DNA of 62,113 bases from a virus, in the IMG/VR virus record IMGVR_UViG_3300021962_000103, positions 1 through 62,113 of that record; one strand, written 5' to 3'. Each line of letters opens with the position of its first letter. Positions within the stretch are counted from its first letter, which is position 1. The notes under the pieces were generated by a model. It was not told where the DNA came from and ran no database searches. It saw only the letters and a list, made by a program, of their open reading frames with translations. The position numbers and the translations under genes are program-made. Below are positions 43,573-51,262 of this stretch, piece after piece.

Positions 43573-43752
43573 TTATGATATATCCACTATCTCTTGGATA
43601 TTCTCCAGTCCTCGTAGAATTTCTCGTAAATACTTTTCGGCAATTTGTGGGTCAGATGGTCTTTCACCATTCATCATTCCAAGTAAAACTTTGGTTCTAC
43701 TTTCCAATGAACTAATTGTATCACCTACTCGTTGTTTGTAAACATCTTTCAT
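43573..43752 (-). CDS. Small helical protein, unknown
   Basis: 59 residues from ATG at 43752 (MKDVYKQRVGDTISSLESRT); the longer reading frame upstream runs through a terminator and the late box, so this start is better. Helical, with a turn around MMNGERPSDP. First gene of the unit that continues into the EF-hand membrane protein and the IscA-like gene; one base separates it from the former. Confidence 0.7.
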   Translation of the reverse strand: MKDVYKQRVGDTISSLESRTKVLLGMMNGERPSDPQIAEKYLREILRGLENIQEIVDIS

Positions 43753-43775
43753 AATTATAGAGTTTGTTATATGAA

Positions 43776-43783
43776 TATAAATA
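43776..43783 (-). promoter_or_regulatory. Putative late promoter box
   Basis: TATTTATA within TTAATATTTATATTCAT, 24 bases before the ATG at 43752 and 14 bases after the hairpin at 43798-43821. Confidence 0.75.
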
Positions 43784-43797
43784 TTAAAGTATAAAAA

Positions 43798-43821
43798 AAG
43801 GGTGGTTTTTATCCCACCCTT
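43798..43821 (-). terminator. Intrinsic terminator after hsp20
   Basis: AAGGGTGG, loop GATAAAAA, CCACCCTTTTTTTAT on the minus strand; an eight-base stem and T run, 23 bases after the hsp20 stop. Confidence 0.88.
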
Positions 43822-43843
43822 CAAAAAATACAAGTTGAAAAAA

Positions 43844-44221
43844 TTAATAAGAGATTCTGAGAGTTTTACTTTTTCTTTCGATTTTTTTATCAATTAACAA
43901 AGTTAATAAACCGTTTTCAAATTTGGCATCTGTCTTAGTTCCATCATAATCAGTACCAACGGTTAGAGTTAAATTAACATCTTTAACAAAACGAGAAGTA
44001 CCTTCTCCCTTTGTTGCTTTGATTGTGATTTCATCTTCGGTTGCTTCCAAGGTAATATCCTTTGGATTATGACCAAGAGTGTTAATAGTTACTTTTTGTT
44101 TTCCATCCTCTTGAACTTCCACTTCAAATGAATTGTAGTTTGAAAATCTACGAGTAGGGGTTGTAAATGAATCTTTTGCTAGTTCATTAAATAATCTGTC
44201 AAAAGTTGTTAATGTGTACAT
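43844..44221 (-). CDS. hsp20: Small heat shock protein Hsp20 (IbpA-like)
   Basis: 125 residues with an alpha-crystallin domain: NSFEVEVQEDGKQKVTINTL, LGHNPKDITLEATEDEITIKA, KFENGLLTLLIDKK. The consensus GxL (here NGLLTLL) is present. It binds unfolding proteins. Small heat shock proteins are a common auxiliary gene of T4-like cyanophages and related marine phages. Read from its own unit, with palindromic sites at 44290-44335 upstream and a terminator downstream. Confidence 0.93.
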   Translation of the reverse strand: MYTLTTFDRLFNELAKDSFTTPTRRFSNYNSFEVEVQEDGKQKVTINTLGHNPKDITLEATEDEITIKATKGEGTSRFVKDVNLTLTVGTDYDGTKTDAKFENGLLTLLIDKKIERKSKTLRISY

Positions 44222-44289
44222 AGTTTTTTCCTTTTTTTAGTTAAACATTTATACTATAAGTTACAATTTATATACCACTCGATATTTTA

Positions 44290-44335
44290 TGACATTATGT
44301 CAGTATTTTTTAAATACCAATGACAAATTGTCATT
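44290..44335 (-). promoter_or_regulatory. Paired palindromes upstream of hsp20 (possible operators)
   Basis: Two perfect inverted repeats share TGACA-nnn-TGTCA: TGACATTATGTCA (44290-44302) and AATGACAAATTGTCATT (44319-44335). Their centres are 31 bases apart, about three helical turns. A third palindrome, GTATTT-TTT-AAATAC (44303-44317), lies between. No T run follows, so they are unlikely to be terminators. They may be repressor or activator sites controlling hsp20. Confidence 0.6.
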
Positions 44336-44675
44336 ATTCATATATTTCTCTCTTGGTTAATGCCCTATAAAGAATTTCTATTTCTTCTTCTGATTGACAA
44401 AATCCCAATCCCAATGATTCTTCTAACTCAACAAAGTATTGACCTTTGGGTAATCCTATTTGTTTGTATTCATCGTTACAATTAGAAATAAGTTTTAAAC
44501 AATCCTCATCGGGGTTATCTTTAGGGAGTGGTAACATATAGTAATAATATACATATGTTTCACCTTCCTCATCCTCATCTTCTTCTATTTCTTCTACCTT
44601 AAACCAACCTTGTTTTTCAAAGGTATCTTCGGTGATAGGAGTTTCGGGAAATTCTATAATATCTTCATTAATCAT
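44334..44675 (-). CDS. Acidic protein, unknown
   Basis: 113 residues, strongly acidic: a run EEIEEDEDEEGETYVYYYYM at about 27-46, where the Tyr run is striking. ATG overlaps the lipoprotein stop as ATGA. The fold is not recognised. Acidity is reminiscent of DNA-mimic proteins, but nothing else supports that. Confidence 0.55.
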   Translation of the reverse strand: MINEDIIEFPETPITEDTFEKQGWFKVEEIEEDEDEEGETYVYYYYMLPLPKDNPDEDCLKLISNCNDEYKQIGLPKGQYFVELEESLGLGFCQSEEEIEILYRALTKREIYE

Positions 44676-45184
44676 TCTAAAACTATTTTAATTGTTTGTC
44701 TGATATTCCATTCATTAACCTTACAATCAACCACCAATGTATCAGTTCTCATACTATAAATTGGTGCGATGACTGTATTGATTTCACCATCAGTACCAAC
44801 ATACGATGCCGTATTAATTGTTGGAACTAACACATCTTTCCAATTTGTTAATGGGGGTAAATTTACATAAGTAAGTTCACCAGTAAAATAATTGATATAG
44901 GTTTTAGTTATTTCTGCAACAACTTGTCCCTTTAATAACCACCAATATAAATTACTTTCCCATTCTACTTTAGTTGGTTCGTATGTGTTAGAAACTCTAC
45001 CAGTAATACGATGTATTGTTTGATTAGAAGTTGGGTTTAGTTTTAAGTGGTAGTACCCATTATTATCCATAGGTAACCTACCATCCAATTCTAATCTAAG
45101 TTCTGATTGTAAAGGTAATAACTCTTCTTTCTCACAAGAAGTTAAAAAGAGTATTACAATAAGTAATCTAAAATACTTTCCCAT
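44672..45184 (-). CDS. Surface lipoprotein, unknown function
   Basis: 170 residues. Signal peptide MGKYFRLLIVILFLTSC with lipobox LTSC (Cys 17), then Glu-Lys-Glu-Glu: the Lys plus acidic pair just after the Cys matches the Bacteroidetes lipoprotein export signal that places the protein on the cell surface. The mature part is a mostly beta protein of about 150 residues. The start overlaps the nucleotidase gene by 31 bases. A phage-encoded surface lipoprotein suggests receptor masking or superinfection exclusion; that is inference. Confidence 0.75.
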   Translation of the reverse strand: MGKYFRLLIVILFLTSCEKEELLPLQSELRLELDGRLPMDNNGYYHLKLNPTSNQTIHRITGRVSNTYEPTKVEWESNLYWWLLKGQVVAEITKTYINYFTGELTYVNLPPLTNWKDVLVPTINTASYVGTDGEINTVIAPIYSMRTDTLVVDCKVNEWNIRQTIKIVLE

Positions 45185-45633
45185 GTTGGATATTTTCCAG
45201 TTTTACCATTTTCGTAATTTACTCCGAACTGAAGTAATTCACCTTTGAACTCACCGGCACCATTCTTAGTTCTATCATCAATTAGGTAATCACCCAACAA
45301 CAAATCCTTTCGGTGAGTAATGAACATTTTCTTGTGGAATAGATTTCCAAAGTAATCTTCAATCCAAAATCTCTTATCCATTGCTGCCATCGGGTTTCCC
45401 CATGGTGCAGCAGTTGCAATAAACAATTCATACTTACCACTCTCATGTAGTTTTTTGATGGCCTCTATCGCTCCCTCCATTGGTGGAGCGTTTCGGAACA
45501 AACCTTGAATGTGGTCGGGGTGTGATTTATATCGTTCTACTAAGTGTGGGTGTTGTGTGAAGAAGTTTTCTATGGCCTTACCGAAGTTCACAATAACTCC
45601 ATCCATATCGATGTAAACAATTTTTTTAGTCAT
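45154..45633 (-). CDS. HAD-family 5'(3')-deoxyribonucleotidase-like phosphatase
   Basis: 159 residues. The N-terminal YIDMDGVIVNF (DxDG nucleophile and acid) and LIDDRTKNGAGEF with a terminal Asp pair are the HAD motifs of the NT5C/Pyr-5-nucleotidase group that dephosphorylates pyrimidine deoxynucleotides. It could recycle or balance the nucleotide pool during phage DNA synthesis. It is the first gene of the unit with promoter 45662-45693. Confidence 0.85.
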   Translation of the reverse strand: MTKKIVYIDMDGVIVNFGKAIENFFTQHPHLVERYKSHPDHIQGLFRNAPPMEGAIEAIKKLHESGKYELFIATAAPWGNPMAAMDKRFWIEDYFGNLFHKKMFITHRKDLLLGDYLIDDRTKNGAGEFKGELLQFGVNYENGKTGKYPTWESILDYLL

Positions 45634-45661
45634 TTTCTTTTCTTTATCTCTTATTACATAG

Positions 45662-45693
45662 TAAATATACGAAATTATTTTCTATTTTCCAAA
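45662..45693 (-). promoter_or_regulatory. Host-type (Bacteroidetes) promoter
   Basis: ATTTGG, 20 bases, TATATTTA (45662-45669), one mismatch to TAnnTTTG. Drives the nucleotidase, lipoprotein and acidic-protein genes. Confidence 0.62.
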
Positions 45694-46953
45694 TGTAATC
45701 ATAGTTTTTTTCCAAACTCCATTAACTTTTTTTAGTGCATTGTAGTTTCCATTATGATAATTTTCTGCAACAATTTCATCTTGACCATCTCCATCTAAAT
45801 CATCAAATTTAAATAGTGTCCATCCTTGAAAATCTTTTTCACCATTTATATAATTACCATCTAATGATTCTTTAAATATCTCCTCATCTTTGGTGAATGA
45901 TAAGTTTGTGTTATAATACAAAGTAAGTTTGGTTTTTAAATATTGTGGGTCTTGTGAACCATCGGGCAATCCACCAACAAATGCTAACTCAACTAAATCC
46001 AAGTCACCATCTGAATCAATATCAATTATTTCAAAATCTTGAACATCGGTAAAAGATGGTTTTGGTAAGTAAACAACTCGATTTGAATTATCAAATTTGC
46101 CTTGATTATTTAATACAATTGCAGCTCGTTCATCATGAGGACCTCTCAATATCAAATCATTCCAGCCATCCTTATCCATATCAACAATTTCATAAGTAAG
46201 TATATCTCTAACAAACGGTAGGTTATTCATTTCTATTGTTTTTGTAAAGTTTCCTTTACCATCACCGTACCAAATAAATGTAGCCGTAATTACATCAACA
46301 AACCCATCACCATTTAAATCTCCTGCGGCTCCATTATAGAACCAATAATCAGTTGGATTCGGAATTGTTTTTATATCAAATTTACCATTTGAATTTCCAA
46401 TCAATACCGTAAAATTACCACCGTATGGTCTTTCGATAATACCCAATACAATATAATCTGTAATCCCATCATTATTTATATCAGTTTTTAAAATCTTATA
46501 TGCATGGATTCCATCAGTTGATTGATTGAAGTATTCGGTTGTACTTGTAAAATGAAAATTATCTCCCTTATTTATATACCAAGCTAACTTAACATCTCCA
46601 TCATTTATGTGATATGTCATTAATATATCTTGGTGTCCATCATTATTAATATCTGCATATGCATGTCCATTACCATAATATCCTTGAGTTGTTCGTTCTC
46701 GGTTATCGATGATTGGGTTATAATCATAAAAATCATTTGACCAACTGAAGAACATACCACTGCGTTGATTTAAATAAGATTCTTTATGAAGTGGGTATGG
46801 TTTTGAATTTGTTGTGGAAGTTGTTGGTGGTAAATTTATTTTAGTGGTATCTTTTTGTATCAATTCCATTTGTTCTTCCATCTCAAGGAAGATTTCATCT
46901 TTTGAACAAGAAGCAAGTAATAAAATACTTGCAATAAATAATAATTTTTTCAT
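45682..46953 (-). CDS. VCBS/FG-GAP beta-propeller surface lipoprotein
   Basis: 423 residues. Signal peptide MKKLLFIASILLLASC with Cys 16 as lipid attachment site, then SKDE, the Bacteroidetes surface-export signal. The body carries six or seven repeats of the type DINNDGHQDIL, DLNGDGFVDVI, DMDKDGWNDLI and DLDGDGQDEIV, each with calcium-binding Asp residues: a seven-bladed FG-GAP/VCBS propeller. Such propellers mediate adhesion. A host-type promoter upstream of the small preceding gene suggests expression during infection, so receptor blocking, competition between phages or host-surface change is possible. Confidence 0.85.
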   Translation of the reverse strand: MKKLLFIASILLLASCSKDEIFLEMEEQMELIQKDTTKINLPPTTSTTNSKPYPLHKESYLNQRSGMFFSWSNDFYDYNPIIDNRERTTQGYYGNGHAYADINNDGHQDILMTYHINDGDVKLAWYINKGDNFHFTSTTEYFNQSTDGIHAYKILKTDINNDGITDYIVLGIIERPYGGNFTVLIGNSNGKFDIKTIPNPTDYWFYNGAAGDLNGDGFVDVITATFIWYGDGKGNFTKTIEMNNLPFVRDILTYEIVDMDKDGWNDLILRGPHDERAAIVLNNQGKFDNSNRVVYLPKPSFTDVQDFEIIDIDSDGDLDLVELAFVGGLPDGSQDPQYLKTKLTLYYNTNLSFTKDEEIFKESLDGNYINGEKDFQGWTLFKFDDLDGDGQDEIVAENYHNGNYNALKKVNGVWKKTMITFGK

Positions 46954-46964
46954 TCTTTTAAATT

Positions 46965-47150
46965 TTAATTTTCGTATCGTTTAAATCCATGTATGATTGT
47001 TCTTCCCGAAGGATTATCAATCCCTTCTAATTGGGATTCTCTTTGGGTAATCATAACTTTTGTTAAATCTAATAGTTCTTTGTCCTCTACTTTTTTCAAC
47101 CAATCGGTAAACAAGTAGGTCAGTAATTTACTTTTAATTGCGTTTATCAT
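46965..47150 (-). CDS. Small helical protein, unknown
   Basis: 61 residues from ATG at 47150 (MINAIKSKLLTYLFTDWLKK). The longer reading frame would start inside the promoter, so this start is chosen. Amphipathic N-terminal helix. Cotranscribed with the FG-GAP lipoprotein gene, eleven bases ahead of it. No family recognised. Confidence 0.6.
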   Translation of the reverse strand: MINAIKSKLLTYLFTDWLKKVEDKELLDLTKVMITQRESQLEGIDNPSGRTIIHGFKRYEN

Positions 47151-47174
47151 ATTAAGTGTTTTAAAGTTTACATA

Positions 47175-47206
47175 CAAATATAAGAAAAAAATTTGAATCT
47201 ACCAAA
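47175..47206 (-). promoter_or_regulatory. Host-type (Bacteroidetes) promoter
   Basis: ATTTGGTA, 20 bases, TATATTTG (47175-47182) on the minus strand, 25 bases before the ATG at 47150. Confidence 0.75.
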
Positions 47207-47210
47207 TTTT

Positions 47211-47435
47211 TTATCTATAAAGTGTTACAAATGAACCGAAGTTCTTATCAAATGTTTTGATTAGATTTTCATAATCACCACTTCTCATATTTCTGAGGAT
47301 GATTTCTATCTCATCGGAATCCAACCCAAGTTGTCTACCAAGTTTACTTGCCGTTCCTAATAGGAAGAAGGCGTTACCTTGAGGTCCTGTCAAATCAATC
47401 TCAATTCCTTTTGTTTGTTCTTTCTTTAGTATCAT
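47211..47435 (-). CDS. Conserved small phage protein
   Basis: 74 residues from ATG at 47435 (MILKKEQTKGIEIDLTGPQG). The pattern IDLTGPQGNAFFLLGTA, then QLGLD and SGDYENLIKTFD is one I know from many T4-like and other large phages, always without function. Its own promoter lies just upstream. Highly conserved small proteins of this type deserve testing. Confidence 0.7.
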   Translation of the reverse strand: MILKKEQTKGIEIDLTGPQGNAFFLLGTASKLGRQLGLDSDEIEIILRNMRSGDYENLIKTFDKNFGSFVTLYR

Positions 47436-47457
47436 ATTTTCAATCTTTATTACATAG

Positions 47458-47489
47458 TAAATATACAAAAAAAAGTCGAGATTACCAAA
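47458..47489 (-). promoter_or_regulatory. Host-type (Bacteroidetes) promoter
   Basis: ATTTGGTA, 20 bases, TATATTTA (47458-47465), minus strand, 23 bases before the ATG at 47435. Immediately downstream of the island terminator. Confidence 0.65.
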
Positions 47490-47516
47490 TATTTTATGAA
47501 GTATTTTAAAAAAAAA

Positions 47517-47543
47517 ATAACTCATTGGTTATCAATGAGTTAT
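47517..47543 (-). terminator. Intrinsic terminator of the modification island
   Basis: ATAACTCATTG, 5-base loop, CAATGAGTTATTTTTTTTTT read on the minus strand: an 11-base stem and long T run, six bases after the last stop of the island. Confidence 0.9.
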
Positions 47544-47549
47544 ATATTA

Positions 47550-48665
47550 TTAATGAATCTTACTAAGAAAATGATTTTCCAAGATATCAATCATTCTATT
47601 GCTTTTTATTAAATTTTCATAGTTCCACTCACAACTTCTTTTTATATTATCGTGGTTGTATATAAATGATAATTTAATAGCAGCATTAATAACCGAATCA
47701 ATATCGGTACAATCATATTCACCAATCAAATCATCAAAAGTGGTAAAACCAAAATTTTGTAATTGGTTTAAATGCATTTTTGTACCATATATAACAAATG
47801 GTCTTTTTAAATAAATTGGTTTAATTGTTTTTTCGGTAATGTGAGTTGGTGAATCGCCATGATTCGTTTCAATTACAATATTAACTTTTGAATCATAATA
47901 CCATTTTGGATTTATTGTGTAAAGATGTTGGTCTGCCGTATCTAATTCTGCACCATACATCACATCATCTTCTAATTGTATTGATTGAAAGTTATCAACA
48001 TCAATATTCAACTCCTTAACCAAAGATGAATTTCGCATCAAATTTGGATTTGTTTTATTTGCAACCAACGATAAATTAGTATAAGATAATAAACCTCGTT
48101 CTGATAATCTATTTACAAAATTAAACTTATGTATATGGACTCTTCTATTTAAGCAAAGAAAATCTTTTGTAGGTGTAATATCATTATATTCTGATAAATT
48201 TGTAATATATTCTTTCATTTTAAGTGGTGTTGCTAAAATAAAATGAGGAAAATATAAATGTTTTATTTGGTGATATCCATATTGAATAGTTCTTGGTTTA
48301 GAGGATGCATTTGTTACTAAAAAAAATCTATTAAAATTTAAATTTATATTTTTTAATTTATTTAAAAATATTATTCGTTCTTCATCTATAAAGTCATTAG
48401 CCTCGGTAGAATAATCTGCCAAAAAATAAAATCCTAATTTATTTAAGTCATCTAATAAATTTAAAAAACTATCCGTATTTGTTTTGTGTTCTAAATTTAT
48501 AGATACACTCGTTTCCCAAAAAAATATTATAATATTTTTATCTTTAGGATTCACATAATCCTTATTAAATTCTTGAAACGAAATATTACAATACGTTTCT
48601 ATCAATCCCTGTATTCCCGTACCACCTATTAGTGGGTGATACCAAAATTTAATTCCACTTATCAT
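47550..48665 (-). CDS. Glycosyltransferase-like protein
   Basis: 371 residues, last gene of the island. The C-terminal third has HITEKTIKPIYLKRPFVIYG and FGFTTFDDL, alignable with the gene at 4000-5094, and a His/Arg-rich middle (CLNRRVHIHKFNFV). The pattern suggests a sugar-nucleotide-using enzyme. The N-terminal part is AT-rich and diverged. The radical SAM gene overlaps by four bases. Acceptor and donor unknown. Confidence 0.55.
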   Translation of the reverse strand: MISGIKFWYHPLIGGTGIQGLIETYCNISFQEFNKDYVNPKDKNIIIFFWETSVSINLEHKTNTDSFLNLLDDLNKLGFYFLADYSTEANDFIDEERIIFLNKLKNINLNFNRFFLVTNASSKPRTIQYGYHQIKHLYFPHFILATPLKMKEYITNLSEYNDITPTKDFLCLNRRVHIHKFNFVNRLSERGLLSYTNLSLVANKTNPNLMRNSSLVKELNIDVDNFQSIQLEDDVMYGAELDTADQHLYTINPKWYYDSKVNIVIETNHGDSPTHITEKTIKPIYLKRPFVIYGTKMHLNQLQNFGFTTFDDLIGEYDCTDIDSVINAAIKLSFIYNHDNIKRSCEWNYENLIKSNRMIDILENHFLSKIH

Positions 48666-49735
48666 ATAACACTTTTTATAGGTTTTACAAATTCTTGTAG
48701 ATTACTCCATGCAGTATCTCTTGGTAAAACTTTGTTTAATTCTTTTAAAAACTCTTTATGTTCTGGGTGGGTTGGTTTCCACACTTGATGATATAATAAT
48801 TCATCTTCAGTAAAGGTATCCCAATCAGTAATTTTACTATAAAATATATTTCCTTTAATGCCAAATATAGAAATCATAATATCGTGAAAATCTTTCATTT
48901 CTTTGTAGTTATGTTTTTGAACAACGAACGATAGTTTAACCGATTTTAATGCTGGAATGGTTTCTATAAATTTTAAATTATCAATCAACTCATCCCATTT
49001 ACCTCCCAATCTTACTTTATTTTCGTAAGTATCCTTAGTAGCAGCATCAATAGATATTTCACAACTCTTTACATATTTGTGAATGTTTGACATCGAATCC
49101 CACATTTTTTTATTCCATCGAGTTGCATTTGTATGAAGATGTATTTTTTCTAGTTTTGGCCACTTCTCTCTATCAAACTCTCGTAAAAAATCTCTAAAAC
49201 CAACTGATATAAATGGGTCACCCGTGCCGGTTATATATATGGTTCTAACTTCATGACCAAAATCATTTTGAATATCAATGATATTTTGTTTAACGAATTT
49301 TATTTCATCACTATTGGCCATTATTAAACGAACTCTACACGATGGACATTTTAAGTTACAACTATCATCAAATGAGAATTGTACAATTCTTGGTGAATTT
49401 AATTTATTAGATTTATGTTTTTCAATTAACTCCACTAATGTAGTTGGTAAATTATCTTTATGGTATATAGGTTCAACCTTACCAACATTACCAAAAGATT
49501 TTATTTGATTTAAATATGGACATATTTTAGAATCACAATATCGATAACTACCATCTAAGATGGATTCTCTAATATCATACGCTTCATTTGAATTCCAAGC
49601 GTCATATGGAGTTGAATTTTCGGGTAGATTATTTCGTAACCACCCATCACAACATAAGAATCTTTTTGATTTTCTTACTTCTATTGAAGAGAATGGAACT
49701 GCACATATATAATTTTTTAAATCTTTGCTTTCCAT
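48662..49735 (-). CDS. Radical SAM enzyme with N-terminal SPASM-like cysteine region
   Basis: 357 residues. The cluster motif C126-x3-C130-x2-C133 (CNLKCPSC) is followed by the GTGDPF and the SIDAATKDTYENKVR strands of the radical SAM barrel. Ahead of it, residues 11-65 contain CAVPFSSIEV, FLCCDGW, a DAWNSNEAYDIR segment and Cys-x4-Cys, the usual layout of a SPASM auxiliary-cluster domain, but placed at the N-terminus rather than the C-terminus. SPASM enzymes modify peptides or proteins; the substrate is not known. Placed beside dioxygenases and SET genes, peptide or protein modification is the favoured reading. Confidence 0.85.
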   Translation of the reverse strand: MESKDLKNYICAVPFSSIEVRKSKRFLCCDGWLRNNLPENSTPYDAWNSNEAYDIRESILDGSYRYCDSKICPYLNQIKSFGNVGKVEPIYHKDNLPTTLVELIEKHKSNKLNSPRIVQFSFDDSCNLKCPSCRVRLIMANSDEIKFVKQNIIDIQNDFGHEVRTIYITGTGDPFISVGFRDFLREFDREKWPKLEKIHLHTNATRWNKKMWDSMSNIHKYVKSCEISIDAATKDTYENKVRLGGKWDELIDNLKFIETIPALKSVKLSFVVQKHNYKEMKDFHDIMISIFGIKGNIFYSKITDWDTFTEDELLYHQVWKPTHPEHKEFLKELNKVLPRDTAWSNLQEFVKPIKSVI

Positions 49736-50223
49736 TATATTATATTAGTTTTGTCAATTAAATCAGTTCTTAATCTATCTTTACTTTTTTCATCAAAAAA
49801 ATCTTCATAATATTGAATTGGTGTTTGTAATACATCAGATAATATTTGTAAATCATTTTTCATCTGTATTAGCAATTTTTTTGAATCGTTTATAACTTTA
49901 TCCGAAGGGGCTTTGTACTTGTATGGTTTTGTCGAATCATATCCTAATGGAATATTATGATAAATATATGTATATGACTCAAGGTGTTCTTTAAAATTTT
50001 TTCTACTTAATAATATTATCTCATCAAAATCTTTAGATAGTTGTATATTATTTGGGTGTTGAAATATTATTGTTTTTAATACAATATTATCTTGCCCATC
50101 ATATAAAAATCTACCACTGCCATCAAACGGTTCGAATAATGGAATTAGTTTTTTTTCTTTTGCTATTTTATACAATAAAGAAGTTGAACCAGTTCTAGGT
50201 AAACCAATTATCAAAATCCTCAT
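49735..50223 (-). CDS. Sulfotransferase-like P-loop protein
   Basis: 162 residues. MRILIIGLPRTGSTSLLYKI is the PAPS-loop (LPRTGSTS) of sulfotransferases, and EIILLSRKNFKEHLESYTY is the likely 3-prime-phosphate segment. The domain is short but both ends are present. The stub at 52447-52611 matches its first 40 residues. Neighbours overlap by one and four bases. The acceptor may be a sugar or a hydroxylated residue made by the dioxygenases. Confidence 0.65.
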   Translation of the reverse strand: MRILIIGLPRTGSTSLLYKIAKEKKLIPLFEPFDGSGRFLYDGQDNIVLKTIIFQHPNNIQLSKDFDEIILLSRKNFKEHLESYTYIYHNIPLGYDSTKPYKYKAPSDKVINDSKKLLIQMKNDLQILSDVLQTPIQYYEDFFDEKSKDRLRTDLIDKTNII

Positions 50224-50762
50224 ATTAATGTTTTATTTTCGGTTTGTCTTGTTGTAGATTTAATTGTTATATCAGAAATTTCAATGTTATAATCCAACTC
50301 AATGATAAAATTTAAAATTTTAAATAAATCCTCAAATTTTAGTTTATTATAATCACCTCCAAACATTTTGTTATTTTCCAATGTACTTGGATTAAAATTT
50401 ATTATTCTAACTTTTTTATATGGGTTTGCTATATTTAATGTTTGTGATAAATTTATTAAATGTTTTTTATTAGAAACATACAAAGGACTAAAGCACCCGT
50501 CTTCGTGTATTGCAGAAGTTCCAAAGTTTATTATTGTTTTTTCTAAATTTTTCCATTTCTCAAATAACTCATAAAATACCAAAGATTGTTTTACATCTTT
50601 GCTATAAGCATGATTTAAAAACATATCACATGATTCTATCTTTGATATTATAACATCAATATCTTCTCTTAAATCTATTTTTATTATATCATTGTGTTGT
50701 CCCCATGCAATTGATGCATAGTTACCAAACCCATCCGATGTACCTGATATTGCTATTCTCAT
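50220..50762 (-). CDS. Rossmann-fold protein (SDR-like)
   Basis: 180 residues. MRIAISGTSDGFGNYASIAW resembles the short-chain dehydrogenase nucleotide loop (TGxxxGxG), and an INFGTSAIHEDG strand follows with a later Tyr/Lys-rich stretch (YVSNKKHLI), the site of the SDR catalytic Tyr-x3-Lys. Shorter than a full SDR (about 250), so an incomplete or diverged enzyme. An NAD(P)-dependent sugar or residue oxidation is possible. Confidence 0.55.
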   Translation of the reverse strand: MRIAISGTSDGFGNYASIAWGQHNDIIKIDLREDIDVIISKIESCDMFLNHAYSKDVKQSLVFYELFEKWKNLEKTIINFGTSAIHEDGCFSPLYVSNKKHLINLSQTLNIANPYKKVRIINFNPSTLENNKMFGGDYNKLKFEDLFKILNFIIELDYNIEISDITIKSTTRQTENKTLI

Positions 50763-51262
50763 AATAACTTAGAGTTTGCTATATTTAAATGATATTTGTT
50801 TAAGAATAATATAAGTGACCATCGTTCACCTTTTGTTATCTTTTTTACTTCATGTTCTCTATCACTTCTCATCGTGTAAATAGTACCAACAACTTTTGGA
50901 AGTATTTCATCTGGATTATATGCAATAAATTCACCACCTTCATATTCATCGTTTAAGCAAACACCAATATTTAAAAGTTGGTCTGGATGATTTGTTGAAT
51001 CATTATGTCTGGCAAATTCATTCCCAGTCAAATAACGATGTAAATAAATCTCTGGCATTTCGTATAGTTTATTATTGGGATATTCTGTTTTCAAAAAATC
51101 AGATAATCTATTAAAAATCCATTGAGTGGTTGAATCTCTAACTACAACATGATAATAATAATTAAAATCCTGTCTTTTAAATAAATTCGAAGAATGTGTT
51201 GATTTAAATATATTAGATAAATTTATTATTTCGGCACATTCGTTTTTTGTAAATGAAATCAT
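50759..51262 (-). CDS. 2OG-Fe(II) dioxygenase (prolyl hydroxylase-like)
   Basis: 167 residues. Metal ligands H86-x-D88 and H137; R147 in KKITKGERWSLILFL binds 2-oxoglutarate. The sequence LNDEYEGGEF after the HxD is the double-stranded beta-helix turn of the prolyl 4-hydroxylase type. Its ending (HEVKKITKGERW) is nearly the same as in the gene at 53704, so the two come from duplication. Overlaps both neighbours by four bases. Confidence 0.88.
   Translation of the reverse strand: MISFTKNECAEIINLSNIFKSTHSSNLFKRQDFNYYYHVVVRDSTTQWIFNRLSDFLKTEYPNNKLYEMPEIYLHRYLTGNEFARHNDSTNHPDQLLNIGVCLNDEYEGGEFIAYNPDEILPKVVGTIYTMRSDREHEVKKITKGERWSLILFLNKYHLNIANSKLL

Noticed and set aside
43573-43893. Longer start for the 59-residue gene (106 residues)
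   Set aside because: It would translate through a terminator and the late promoter; the ATG at 43752 has normal spacing.
47436-47525. Longer N-terminus for the conserved 74-residue protein
   Set aside because: The extension crosses the host-type promoter and part of the terminator region.
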